Counted from the first letter of the stretch, positions 1 to 7,815 are shown. The stretch: 57,935 nucleotides of DNA from Patescibacteria group bacterium (GCA_028692545.1 JAQUXC010000007.1:1-57935); one strand, 5' to 3'. Program-made: numbers and translations. The notes: a model not told the origin generated them from the letters alone.

Positions 1-120
1 AGAATTTGGAACACTCCTTATGAATGGCTAAATTATTACAATTTTAAAAGAATACATTTAACCCTTAACGGACTTACTCCTCATGAAAAGTATTTAGAAA
101 GTGTAACCCTTGACTGTTAA
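1..120 (+). CDS. Transposase C-terminus (integrase core), partial
   Basis: The frame starting at base 1 reads through to TAA at 118-120 and gives about 39 residues, including WNTPYEWLNYYN and LNGLTPHEKYL. The pattern 'YN...R.H..L.GLTP.EK' is the usual C-terminal end of rve/DDE-integrase-core transposases of the IS481 and IS3 OrfB type. The 5' part and the catalytic residues are outside the window. The same protein end is encoded on the minus strand at 57819-57935. Confidence 0.8.
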   Translation, partial: RIWNTPYEWLNYYNFKRIHLTLNGLTPHEKYLESVTLDC

Positions 121-127
121 CTGTACA
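1..127 (+). mobile_element. Right end of an insertion sequence (IS481/IS3-like), cut by the window edge
   Basis: Bases 4-127 are repeated exactly, in inverse orientation, at 57812-57935, and identity stops abruptly just after the transposase stop. The shared block ends in ...TGTACA, so read inward from the end the element starts 5'-TGTACAG, which fits the TG...CA ends of DDE-integrase-type IS elements. Only the transposase C-terminus is present; the rest lies outside the window. The IS ends 6 bases before the stop codon of the first Nudix gene. Confidence 0.8.
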
Positions 128-133
128 ATACTA

Positions 134-562
134 TTACAATAAAAAGGCTTTACTATCCAATAATTCCTTAAAATAGATATTTATATCTTCTAAATTTATC
201 AATTCTTCTTTACTAAACCATCTATACATATCATGGTCTTCATCTATTCTTACTTCCCCATCAATATTTCCTGTATAGCTAAGGCGTACAATATGATGAC
301 CTGGAACTATAAGAATATCTTGAGCTCCTATAAATTTTGGACTATCAGTAAATTCTAGTCCTGTTTCTTCTTTTATTTCACGCTTTAAATTTTCCAAAAG
401 TGTAATCCCAGATTCAATTCTTCCGCCAACAATATCCCATCTTCCAGTATTTTTTGTTTCTGGATATTTTTCTAGTGATCGACGAAGTAATAAATATTTA
501 TTCTCTTTATTTTTTAATAAAATTTTTACCCCAACTTGTAGCATTATATTTTCATTTATCAT
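134..562 (-). CDS. Nudix hydrolase (island copy 1)
   Basis: A 142-residue single-domain Nudix protein. These enzymes hydrolyse nucleoside diphosphates linked to another group, using a Mg2+-binding Nudix box. The box lies at residues 47-69 and ends in REIKEETGL (61-69), so the catalytic REUxEE core is intact. The first conserved Glu of the G-x5-E part is replaced by Ile at position 53, and an acidic residue (E50) lies nearby. The start overlaps the stop of the upstream GNAT gene by 4 bases (ATGA), so the two are probably translationally coupled. It is the last gene of the run and ends next to the IS. The substrate cannot be read from the sequence. Confidence 0.9.
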   Translation of the reverse strand: MINENIMLQVGVKILLKNKENKYLLLRRSLEKYPETKNTGRWDIVGGRIESGITLLENLKREIKEETGLEFTDSPKFIGAQDILIVPGHHIVRLSYTGNIDGEVRIDEDHDMYRWFSKEELINLEDINIYFKELLDSKAFLL

Positions 563-1068
563 TTTGACTTATTATATAATTTTTTATCTGTATCTATAAA
601 ATCAACTTCAGTCTCTTTGGATAATTTTTGAAATAGTGGTTTTAATTTTTCTTCACCATCAGTAGAATAAGATGATGACTCAAGTCCAAAACAGTTTTTC
701 TTTGCAAATTTGAAAACTTCCTCTGTCAATTTGCTAGCATATCCCATACCTTGATATTCTGGATCAATAGACAAAAATTTTATCCAATATATATTTTCCC
801 GATAAGGATTCTTTTCCAACTCACACAATCCAACAACTATATCATTTATCTTAATAATTGAATAATACTTATTTTCTTTGTTTTCTGATAATTCAGAAAC
901 ACGGAAATACTTAAAAACCCCACCTTTTTTAGAATCCAAAAAACGCTCATCTTGCGGTAAAGATTCATTTTGATAAATAATATTTAAAAGCTCGTCACTA
1001 GTAATTGTTTCTGTACTAATATTCAAATTTTCTCTTTTTTCAAAATTTTGTTCTTTTTCTAAATTCAT
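559..1068 (-). CDS. GNAT-family N-acetyltransferase
   Basis: A 169-residue protein with a GNAT fold signature: beta-strand WIKFLSID followed by the acetyl-CoA pyrophosphate-binding loop Q-G-M-G-Y-A in PEYQGMGYASKL (about residues 103-114). GNAT enzymes move an acetyl group from acetyl-CoA to an amine. The N-terminal 40 residues are charged and low in complexity. The gene lies 4 bases downstream of a Nudix gene and overlaps the next one by 4 bases, so it is part of the Nudix operon. The acceptor is unknown; a nucleotide-sugar amine or a small-molecule amine would fit the neighbourhood, but that is inference. Confidence 0.85.
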   Translation of the reverse strand: MNLEKEQNFEKRENLNISTETITSDELLNIIYQNESLPQDERFLDSKKGGVFKYFRVSELSENKENKYYSIIKINDIVVGLCELEKNPYRENIYWIKFLSIDPEYQGMGYASKLTEEVFKFAKKNCFGLESSSYSTDGEEKLKPLFQKLSKETEVDFIDTDKKLYNKSK

Positions 1069-1072
1069 ATTT

Positions 1073-1642
1073 TTAATTTTCTATAAATAATTCTTTTGCT
1101 TTTTTTAAAATATTTTGTATTTGATTATTATATATTGTAGGAACAAAATTTTTATTCCTTTCTTCCTCGTCCGAATTCAATAATTCATCAATTTTAAACC
1201 ACTTAAATTCTTCGGCCTCTCCTTTTTCAATTCTCAATTTATCAATATTATTTTTAAATTTATAAGCATAGACACTTGTAAATATATTGTTTTTATATAT
1301 TCTAGCTTCATTTGAAAAAATATATGATATATATATTTTATCTATAAAAATTAGATCTTCTTCTCTGGCTTTTATACTAGTTTCTTCCTCTAATTCTCTT
1401 ATTGCAGTAGATATATAAGAATCTCCAAAATCAACATGCCCAGAAGTTGATGCTGACCAAAGTCCAGGAAAAAATATTTTTCCTTTTGATCTTTTTTGCA
1501 TAGCTATTTCTCCATTATCATTAAAAATCCATACAACAATTTCTCTATGCAATAATCCATTATTGTGTACATTATCCCTTGTATCACTACCTATTACTTC
1601 ATCATATTCATTTACAATGTCTAATATATCTTGTTCTGACAT
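1073..1642 (-). CDS. Nudix hydrolase, IPP-isomerase/YfcD-like (island copy 2)
   Basis: A 189-residue protein. The N-terminal half (NEYDEVIGSDTRDNVHNNGL, then LHREIVVWIF) is typical of the isopentenyl-diphosphate isomerase-like Nudix group that includes YfcD. The Nudix box lies at residues 68-90 (GHVDFGD...RELEEETSI); the first Glu is Asp and the late Gly is Ser. Both changes are tolerated in the IDI-like subfamily. True type 1 IDI needs particular Cys and Glu residues that I cannot place here, so a hydrolase is more likely than an isomerase. It is in the Nudix operon, 4 bases upstream of the acetyltransferase gene. Confidence 0.88.
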   Translation of the reverse strand: MSEQDILDIVNEYDEVIGSDTRDNVHNNGLLHREIVVWIFNDNGEIAMQKRSKGKIFFPGLWSASTSGHVDFGDSYISTAIRELEEETSIKAREEDLIFIDKIYISYIFSNEARIYKNNIFTSVYAYKFKNNIDKLRIEKGEAEEFKWFKIDELLNSDEEERNKNFVPTIYNNQIQNILKKAKELFIEN

Positions 1643-1659
1643 ATATTTTTGAATATTAA

Positions 1660-2082
1660 TTATTTCAAAATATTTTTATTAATTAAATCTGGTATTATTT
1701 TGTTTCTAATTATTGGGGATACTTTTTCATTATTGATATCGTTTTTGGAAATCCAATGCAAAGATCCTATTTCTGAGTGTGCAACTGGCTCACCTACTAA
1801 TTTTCCTATATACAATTTTATCATGACGTCTTTTCCTGGTGTAGCAGCTATGTCAGTATATTCATTTATAAATTTTATACTACCAATATCTATTTCACAA
1901 TTTAATTCTTCTTTTATTTCTCTTTGCAAACATTTGATATCTGACTCTTTCTCAAATTGTCCGCCAGGCATCAAATATTGTACAACACTTTTATCTTCAT
2001 ATTTTTCACCTGGTTCACAAACCAAAAAACTATCCTCATTTTTACTCAGTACCAATAATCCAATTTTATTATAATATGCCAT
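1660..2082 (-). CDS. Nudix hydrolase (island copy 3)
   Basis: A 140-residue single-domain Nudix protein. The box is at residues 40-62: PGGQFEKES then REIKEEL. The REUxEE core and the first Glu are intact, but the late Gly is Asn (position 61). The N-terminus IGLLVLSKNEDSFLVCEPG forms the first beta-strand with a Cys-containing edge. An antisense open frame over the same bases is a shadow of this gene. It starts 4 bases after the small gene upstream of it on the minus strand, so it is operonic. The substrate is unknown. Confidence 0.88.
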   Translation of the reverse strand: MAYYNKIGLLVLSKNEDSFLVCEPGEKYEDKSVVQYLMPGGQFEKESDIKCLQREIKEELNCEIDIGSIKFINEYTDIAATPGKDVMIKLYIGKLVGEPVAHSEIGSLHWISKNDINNEKVSPIIRNKIIPDLINKNILK

Positions 2083-2086
2083 AAAA

Positions 2087-2299
2087 TTATTTCTTTTTTA
2101 CAACATAAACAATATCAGTAGTTTGTTCTTCATTATTCAAAAAACAATCTACTATTTTGTCTATTACTTCATAAAAAATTATTTCATCTTTTTCATGAAC
2201 TCTAATAATTTCACCTTTTGAAAGTGGTATTCCGCCAATTATTTCTTTTGTTGTTTCACTTCCATCGTCTTGAAATATAATTGTTGTATTTTTTTTCAT
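2087..2299 (-). CDS. Small protein of unknown function in the Nudix island
   Basis: A 70-residue protein that I do not recognise. It looks like a small beta-rich domain: alternating hydrophobic and charged strands (TTIIFQDDGS, GEIIRVHEKDEI, TDIVYVVKKK) with no membrane segment, no signal peptide and a single Cys. It is held between two Nudix genes with 4- and 21-base gaps in an operon of enzymes, which supports it being a real gene and a partner or regulator of the island. A Lys-rich C-terminus ends the protein. Confidence 0.65.
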   Translation of the reverse strand: MKKNTTIIFQDDGSETTKEIIGGIPLSKGEIIRVHEKDEIIFYEVIDKIVDCFLNNEEQTTDIVYVVKKK

Positions 2300-2320
2300 A
2301 TTAATAATATATATTAAATA

Positions 2321-2815
2321 TTAAGGACAAAACTCATCAAATAAATCTTTTATACTTTTTAAAAATTTATCGGGGTTTGTTTCTAATTCATGTTTCAATT
2401 CTTCTTTTGTAAACCACTTTATACTTTCAACCTCACTCTTTTGTAATACAAATTCTTCCTCTGATTTATCAATTTTCAAGAAATACCATTGATCAAAATA
2501 ATTATGATCTCCTCTCATTCTCTTCTTTGGACCAATACATGACTTAATATTTTTTAGTCCAATTTCTTCCTCCGCCTCTTTTATAATATTTTCTTCATAA
2601 CTTTCTCCCTCATCAACTGTTCCTGCTACTGCTGGTCCCCATTTTCCTGGATCATGAGATTTTGTAAGGGCACGTTGAGCAAGTAAAATATCGCCATTAC
2701 TATTTGTAATCCACAAAGCTGAAACGCGATAAATATCATCTTTCATAACAAAATTTCTATTCTTTGATCCAATTTCATTATCGTTTTCATCAACAATTAT
2801 TATTTTTTCACTCAT
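2321..2815 (-). CDS. Nudix hydrolase, IPP-isomerase-like (island copy 4)
   Basis: A 164-residue protein of the IDI-like Nudix group: IIIVDENDNEIGSKNR at the N-terminus, RVSALWITNSNGDILLAQR as the first strand pair, then the Nudix box at residues 65-87 (GTVDEGESYEE...KEAEEEIGL). The catalytic Arg of REUxEE is a Lys (79), a conservative change seen in this group. It is a different subfamily member from copy 2, sharing the DENDNEIG-type N-terminus but little else, so the two are not a recent duplication. It sits 4 bases from the next Nudix gene. Confidence 0.88.
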   Translation of the reverse strand: MSEKIIIVDENDNEIGSKNRNFVMKDDIYRVSALWITNSNGDILLAQRALTKSHDPGKWGPAVAGTVDEGESYEENIIKEAEEEIGLKNIKSCIGPKKRMRGDHNYFDQWYFLKIDKSEEEFVLQKSEVESIKWFTKEELKHELETNPDKFLKSIKDLFDEFCP

Positions 2816-2819
2816 AAAT

Positions 2820-3341
2820 TTACAATAAATTTAAAAAATCCAAACCTAAATAAGCAGCTTGTAAATCAGTTGACTGTCCAGTTTTTAAATATTTTCTAAA
2901 ATCAGGAATTGTCATTTCAACTATTTCTATAAATTCCAAATCATCTGATTTTGGTTCTTGCTTCTTATAACAATCTGTAGCTACAAAACAATGTCTTACT
3001 CTTGATGAATAGGCATCATTTGGACCTGATGCTACAAATTTTATATTACCAACATAACCAGTTTCTTCTAACAATTCTCTCGCAATTGCTTGTTCTTTGG
3101 TTTCCTTACCAATCTCCATACCTCCACCAGGAAGTTCCAAAAATTCTTTTTCAGGGCCAGGTCTAAATTGTTTTGCTAGAAGCACTTTGTTTTCTTTTGT
3201 AAGAGCCAATACGCAAACACTTTGACCTTCTTTGAAAATTTCAAAATCTTGTTCTTTTCCATTTGGCAAAATAAATTTTTTGAGAGTTACTTTTCTCCAA
3301 CCATCTTTTATCAATTTTTCATCTATTTTTTTCCACTGCAT
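2820..3341 (-). CDS. Nudix hydrolase, ADP-ribose pyrophosphatase-like (island copy 5)
   Basis: A 173-residue protein with the order typical of NudF-type ADP-sugar pyrophosphatases: an N-terminal strand domain (FILPNGKEQDFEIF), then VCVLALTKENKVLLAKQFRPG, then ELPGGGMEIG and a complete Nudix box at residues 74-96 (G...E80...RELLEETGY). The 'QFRPGPEKEFLELPGG' stretch is the family hallmark. Of the five island copies this has the most canonical box. Likely reaction: ADP-ribose or a related nucleotide sugar to AMP plus sugar phosphate. Assignment to the subfamily is from motif reading only. Confidence 0.9.
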   Translation of the reverse strand: MQWKKIDEKLIKDGWRKVTLKKFILPNGKEQDFEIFKEGQSVCVLALTKENKVLLAKQFRPGPEKEFLELPGGGMEIGKETKEQAIARELLEETGYVGNIKFVASGPNDAYSSRVRHCFVATDCYKKQEPKSDDLEFIEIVEMTIPDFRKYLKTGQSTDLQAAYLGLDFLNLL

Positions 3342-3346
3342 AAATT

Positions 3347-3937
3347 TTACAAATATTTTTTCATAATTTTAAAAACTTCTTCAAACATTTTTTCATGCCC
3401 CTGTGAGTTTGGATGAATTCCATCATCTAAATCATTTAAACTTACAATATTTTTCATTTCTACATAATCAAATTTATTTTCACTACAAATGTTTTTTATT
3501 TCTGTGTCATATTTTTCTATATTTTCATTATCATAATACACTCTATCATCCCAATACACAGGCATTGTTTTTGACTCATCAACACGCGTAAGACCTACAA
3601 AGACAACTTTGTTTTTCATTTTCTTTGCAATTTTTATAAGACGCAAAAAATTTTTATTGAATTCTTTTAAGCTTACAAGTGGATTGTCTTTGCTTTTTAT
3701 ATAGCTAGAATCATTTGTTCCAATAGCAAATATAGCAAAATCTGATTTTCTTATTTTTGCTTCAGATTCAAATCTCTTTAGCAAATCTTTTGTTGTGTTT
3801 CCTGGAATTCCAAGATTGTAAACATTTATATCATCATGATTTTCTATACAATAAGATTTTAGTCGCTCAGCCCAACCACCACATTGTGAATCACTTGCTC
3901 CCCAAGTAATACTTGCGCCATATATACAAATATTCAT
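3347..3937 (-). CDS. SGNH/GDSL-type hydrolase
   Basis: A 196-residue protein with the blocks of the SGNH hydrolase superfamily: block I YGASITWG with nucleophile Ser9, block II Gly in NLGIPGNT, block III GTND in IFAIGTNDSS, and block V DGIHPNSQGH carrying the catalytic Asp and His. There is no signal peptide, so it is probably cytoplasmic. SGNH enzymes are esterases or acylhydrolases with broad substrates. It lies 5 bases from the fifth Nudix gene in the same operon, which hints at removal of an ester or acyl group from a metabolite also handled by the Nudix enzymes (inference). Confidence 0.88.
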   Translation of the reverse strand: MNICIYGASITWGASDSQCGGWAERLKSYCIENHDDINVYNLGIPGNTTKDLLKRFESEAKIRKSDFAIFAIGTNDSSYIKSKDNPLVSLKEFNKNFLRLIKIAKKMKNKVVFVGLTRVDESKTMPVYWDDRVYYDNENIEKYDTEIKNICSENKFDYVEMKNIVSLNDLDDGIHPNSQGHEKMFEEVFKIMKKYL

Positions 3938-3941
3938 AAGA

Positions 3942-4124
3942 TTATTTATTATATTTCTTACTCAATTCGTTTAAAAATTTTATAAGTGGTTTTCTCCAGT
4001 CTTCTTCTAATTGAGTTCTAATAAATTTAATAATATTTTTATCTTCATAACCTTTTTTAACAATTTCTCCAGTTTTATACAAAAGCTGTTCTAAATCATT
4101 TTTTATTTCATTTAAATCTATCAT
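3942..4124 (-). CDS. Small helical protein of unknown function
   Basis: A 60-residue protein, mostly predicted helix with many charged residues (IDLNEIKNDLEQLLYKTGE, then a DWRKPLIKFLNELSKK end). No signal peptide or membrane segment. It sits 4 bases from the SGNH hydrolase gene and 27 bases from the deoxyribosyltransferase-like gene in the same orientation, which is the main reason to accept it as a gene. I do not recognise a family. Confidence 0.55.
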   Translation of the reverse strand: MIDLNEIKNDLEQLLYKTGEIVKKGYEDKNIIKFIRTQLEEDWRKPLIKFLNELSKKYNK

Positions 4125-4151
4125 AATAAAAATTAATTAAAAATATTATTT

Positions 4152-4526
4152 TTATTTTTCTTTAGCCCAAACAATAATATCATTTATATCATCAGGAAAT
4201 TTTGGATAAAAAATAGGAATATTATTTTCTATTGCATAATCAACTTCATCTTTTGCACCACGGGATTCCTCCCATCCTGGCATAGCCAAAACTGAATCAC
4301 TAACATCTGTTAGAAATCTTTTGTTCATAGTTTTATAGAATTCATCATTTGATATATCATCATCCCAACGAGATGAAGTATGAATATGTGGACAATAAAA
4401 ACCTATATTGTGAGATGCTAATGCTTTTTGAAAAGATTCTGCTTTTTTTATATTATATAGAACAAAATTTTTATCTTTTTTGTCCCAACCAGTAGTTAGT
4501 GGGCCAGCAATAAATACAATTTTCAT
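4152..4526 (-). CDS. Nucleoside 2-deoxyribosyltransferase-like / DUF4406 protein
   Basis: A 124-residue protein with the Rossmann-like pattern of the nucleoside deoxyribosyltransferase clan: N-terminal IVFIAGPLTTGW, a middle FYCPHIHT segment, and PGWEESRGAKDEVDYA, in which the Glu/Arg/Glu cluster lies at the expected active-site position of DUF4406-type proteins. The family cleaves or exchanges N-glycosidic bonds of nucleosides or nucleotides, or binds nucleotides. As first gene of the Nudix run it strengthens the idea that the run acts on nucleotides. Upstream is a hairpin-rich gap separating it from secA. Confidence 0.8.
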   Translation of the reverse strand: MKIVFIAGPLTTGWDKKDKNFVLYNIKKAESFQKALASHNIGFYCPHIHTSSRWDDDISNDEFYKTMNKRFLTDVSDSVLAMPGWEESRGAKDEVDYAIENNIPIFYPKFPDDINDIIVWAKEK

Positions 4527-4558
4527 AAATTTAAAATTTTAAATAAATATTTTTTGTA

Positions 4559-4664
4559 GTCATTTCGACCGGAGTGGAGAAATCTCGTTATTATTAAATT
4601 AAATAAATGTAACTTCGAGGTTTCTCGACTCAGTCCAGCTGAGCTGGACTTCCCTCGAAACGAC
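4559..4664. repeat. Imperfect inverted-repeat element with a nested palindrome
   Basis: The left arm GTCATTTCGACCGGAG... and the right arm ...CCCTCGAAACGAC pair imperfectly across about 105 bases, with AGAAATCTCG near the left arm matching CGAGGTTTCT. Nested in the right arm is AGTCCAGC-TGA-GCTGGACT (4632-4650), a perfect 8-base-arm hairpin. Elements of this type are dispersed intergenic repeats in many draft genomes. It fills the gap between the Nudix run and secA and may also act as a transcription end signal for secA. Confidence 0.65.
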
Positions 4665-4683
4665 AAATAATTGCTATTCTTCA

Positions 4684-7482
4684 CTACTCATTTTTTCCAC
4701 AACAATTTTTATATTTAACAGGAGTTCCATCTTCTTTTTTCGCTCCACACGGACAATCATCATTTCTGCCAACTTTATGACCAAATTTCTTTACTTCATC
4801 ATTCTTCAAAACTGATTTGTTTTTTACTTCAAGAGACTGTTGAGCTTCCCCTGCCATTGGGCTATCAGAAACATCAAATTGCCTACTTGCATTGCTTGTA
4901 GGGTTATTTAAGATTATATTTTGCTTGCCAGGATTGTTTATAAGATCAAATGCTGGACCAATTTTAAATATACTATAAACAACTTGATTTTGAATACTAT
5001 TTAATAAAGATACAAACAAATCATAGGATTCTCGCTTATATTCTACTAATGGATCATTTTGAGCATATCCACGAAGACCAATACCTGCTCGTAAATGTGA
5101 AATATTATCCAAATGATCTATCCAAAAACTATCAATTGTTTTTAAAAGTACTCCTTTTTGAAGTTCTGCTACTGGATCAGATATTCCCATACCACTTAAT
5201 GCAGTATTTAATCTTTCTTCCAACATTTCAAATCTATTTCTTGAAAGAGATGAAATATAATCTATAATTTCTGTTCTAATTTGAGCTTCTGATAATTTAT
5301 CTTTTGAAGAATCAAATATTTTTATTTTTTCAACTTCCTCATCTTTGAGTGGAAATATTGTTTTTACTGTTTCTATAATTTCTTTTGTATTCCAAACCGT
5401 TCCATCTAGAGACGCAGTATGAAATGAAATTACTTCTGATATTTCAGAGTCAATCATCTCAAATATATAATCTTTTAAACTTTCATAATTTTCTATTTTT
5501 TCACCCTCAGCCAAAGACAAAATATCTTTTCTTTTTTTGTAAATTATTTCTCTTTGTTTATTTATAACATCATCATACTCTACTAAATGCTTACGGACAT
5601 CAAAGTTATAACCCTCTACTTTCATTTGAGCTTTTTCTATAGATTTTGAAATCATTTTGTGTTCAATTGGAGTGTCATCTGGGTATTTCAAAGTATTCAT
5701 AATACTTCTAATTCTGTCTGAACCAAAAATTCTCATAAGATCATCATCCATAGAAACATAAAATTGAGAAAAACCAGGATCTCCTTGTCTTCCAGAACGA
5801 CCTCGAAGCTGATTATCAATACGACGAGATTCATGTCTTTCTGTACCAAGAACCAAAAGCCCACCATATGATTTTACTTTTTCATATTCTTCTTTGTTGA
5901 AAGGATTTCCACCCAAAATAATATCAACTCCACGACCAGCCATATTTGTAGCAACAGTAACTGCCCCAGCACGGCCTGCTTGAGATATTATTTCAGCTTC
6001 TCTTTCGTGTTGCTTTGCATTTAACAAATTATGTGGAATACCTTCTCGTTTTAGTAAATCTCCCAAAATTTCATTTTTTTCAATAGATATAGTACCAACC
6101 AAAACTGGCTGACCTTTTTCATGTCTTTGCTTTATTTCACGAACAATAGCATTAAATTTTTGTTCTTCTGTTTTGTATATCTGATCATTCAAATCTTTTC
6201 TTTTAATTTCTTTATTTGTAGGAATTATGTTTACCTCCAAACCATAAATTTTTGCAAATTCCTCTGCTTCAGTTGCAGCAGTTCCTGTCATACCGGACAA
6301 TTTTTCATACATTCTAAAATAATTCTGAAATGTAACAGTTGCAAGAGTCAAACTTTCTCTTTGGACTTTTACATGTTCTTTTGCTTCTATTGCTTGATGT
6401 ATTCCTTCTGAATATCTTCTTCCTGGCATAAGTCTCCCAGTAAACTCATCTACTATTATAACTTCTCCATCTTTTACTATGTAATCTTTGTCTTTTTTGA
6501 ATAATAATTCCCCCTTGAGTGCTGATTCAAGGTGAAAAATAGTATCAAAGTCAGCAGTAGACCAAGGATCTCTGCCAAGTCTCTCAGCAATATGATTTTG
6601 CCCATCTTCTGTAAATGTCACTGATCTCATTTTTTCATCAATATTATAATCTTGATTTTCTATTAAACCATTTACTACTTGTGAAAATTTTGCATATTGA
6701 TCTGTTGACTGTACATCTGGAGAACTTATGATAAGCGGAGTTCTTGCTTCATCAATAAGCACACTATCAACCTCATCAATAATACAATAATAAAAACCTC
6801 TTTGACTTATTTGATCCCTAGATATAGCCATATTATCTCTCAAATAATCAAATCCAAATTCATTATTTGTACCATAAACAATATCAGCTTCATATGCTTC
6901 TTTTCTTGATACTGGTTTCAAATAATCCTCAACTACTTTTATATTTTTTATACCATCATCATCGCTAACTGAATCTTTTGAGCCTTCATTGTAAATATAT
7001 GAAGCTTCATGTTCTATTGCTGAAACTGTTAGTCCTAAATAATTATAAATTTGTCCCATCCATACGCAATCTCTTTTTCCCAAATAATCATTTACGGTGA
7101 CCAAATGAACTGCTTTTCCAGTAAGTGCATTTAAGTATAATGGCAGTGTTGAAGAAAGAGTTTTTCCTTCTCCTGTTCTCATTTCAGCAATTCTACCTTT
7201 GTGAAGTGTAATCCCCGCTATAAGCTGTACGTCATAATGTCTTTGACCAAGAGTTCTTATAGCCGCTTCTCTTACCATTGCAAAAGCTTCTGGAAGAATA
7301 TCTTCTAGAGTTACATTGCCTTTTTTTAAATCTTCTTTAAAGATTAATGTTTTTTCTCTAAGCTGTTCTTTGCTTAATTTTTTTATTTCATCTTCTAAAG
7401 AATTTATTTTTTCTATAATAGGATTTAAAGAATCCAAATACTTTTTATTTGGATCTCCTATTATCTTTGATAATAAGCCCAT
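4684..7482 (-). CDS. secA: Preprotein translocase ATPase SecA
   Basis: SecA drives protein export through SecYEG. At 932 residues it is slightly longer than usual. Walker A is MRTGEGKT (101-108), the DEAD-like box is DEVD (236-239), followed by LIDEARTPLIIS. The PPXD, helical scaffold (IDHL) and second ATPase (TNMAGRGVDI) regions are in order. The C-terminus carries a zinc-binding SEC-C tail with two CxC/CC pairs (CPCG...NCCG), but about seven extra residues separate them compared with the common CxCxSGxKYKxCCG form. It follows hpf by 5 bases, a neighbour pair also known from Firmicutes. There is no Shine-Dalgarno sequence before the ATG. Confidence 0.98.
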   Translation of the reverse strand: MGLLSKIIGDPNKKYLDSLNPIIEKINSLEDEIKKLSKEQLREKTLIFKEDLKKGNVTLEDILPEAFAMVREAAIRTLGQRHYDVQLIAGITLHKGRIAEMRTGEGKTLSSTLPLYLNALTGKAVHLVTVNDYLGKRDCVWMGQIYNYLGLTVSAIEHEASYIYNEGSKDSVSDDDGIKNIKVVEDYLKPVSRKEAYEADIVYGTNNEFGFDYLRDNMAISRDQISQRGFYYCIIDEVDSVLIDEARTPLIISSPDVQSTDQYAKFSQVVNGLIENQDYNIDEKMRSVTFTEDGQNHIAERLGRDPWSTADFDTIFHLESALKGELLFKKDKDYIVKDGEVIIVDEFTGRLMPGRRYSEGIHQAIEAKEHVKVQRESLTLATVTFQNYFRMYEKLSGMTGTAATEAEEFAKIYGLEVNIIPTNKEIKRKDLNDQIYKTEEQKFNAIVREIKQRHEKGQPVLVGTISIEKNEILGDLLKREGIPHNLLNAKQHEREAEIISQAGRAGAVTVATNMAGRGVDIILGGNPFNKEEYEKVKSYGGLLVLGTERHESRRIDNQLRGRSGRQGDPGFSQFYVSMDDDLMRIFGSDRIRSIMNTLKYPDDTPIEHKMISKSIEKAQMKVEGYNFDVRKHLVEYDDVINKQREIIYKKRKDILSLAEGEKIENYESLKDYIFEMIDSEISEVISFHTASLDGTVWNTKEIIETVKTIFPLKDEEVEKIKIFDSSKDKLSEAQIRTEIIDYISSLSRNRFEMLEERLNTALSGMGISDPVAELQKGVLLKTIDSFWIDHLDNISHLRAGIGLRGYAQNDPLVEYKRESYDLFVSLLNSIQNQVVYSIFKIGPAFDLINNPGKQNIILNNPTSNASRQFDVSDSPMAGEAQQSLEVKNKSVLKNDEVKKFGHKVGRNDDCPCGAKKEDGTPVKYKNCCGKNE

Positions 7483-7487
7483 AAATA

Positions 7488-7781
7488 TTATTTTTTATAT
7501 TTTGTAATTTGTCTTCCTAATTTATCTTTTGCTTCATCAATTGCAGACATAATATTATTAGAATCTACAACAATTCTTATAAGTCCTTTTTTATGACTTG
7601 AAGTTATATTTACTTCAAATCTATATACATCACCTTTTTGATGATGACTACTTTTTGAAATATCCACCTTGCATTCTGTAATTCCAAAATTATACTTGTC
7701 CAAAGAACCTATTTTTTCATCAACATAATCCTTTAAATTTTGAGTTAACTCTACATTTTTAGCATAAAATTGTATATTCAT
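7488..7781 (-). CDS. hpf: Ribosome hibernation promoting factor, short form
   Basis: A 97-residue protein of the RaiA/HPF (sigma-54 modulation) family, which binds the 30S decoding region and inactivates ribosomes in slow growth. Family features: start INIQFYAKN-like strand (here MNIQFYAKNVELTQNLKDYV), KVDISKSSHHQKGDVYRFEV, and a final helix DAIDEA-like IMSAIDEAKDKLGRQI. It lacks the C-terminal dimerisation domain of long HPF. It is the first gene of an hpf-secA unit, with a promoter at 7816-7844. Confidence 0.93.
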   Translation of the reverse strand: MNIQFYAKNVELTQNLKDYVDEKIGSLDKYNFGITECKVDISKSSHHQKGDVYRFEVNITSSHKKGLIRIVVDSNNIMSAIDEAKDKLGRQITKYKK

Positions 7782-7815
7782 TTGTTTTTGTTATTTATTA
7801 ATAAATACACTATTT

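Noticed and set aside
1649-2074. Open plus-strand frame of 141 codons
   Set aside because: It is fully antisense to a clear Nudix gene, has no ribosome-binding site or promoter, and its composition mirrors the real gene.
134-4526. Calling the Nudix island an anti-phage system
   Set aside because: No gene with a known defence role, no nuclease, sensor or toxin domain is visible; only a metabolic or salvage role can be argued from families present.
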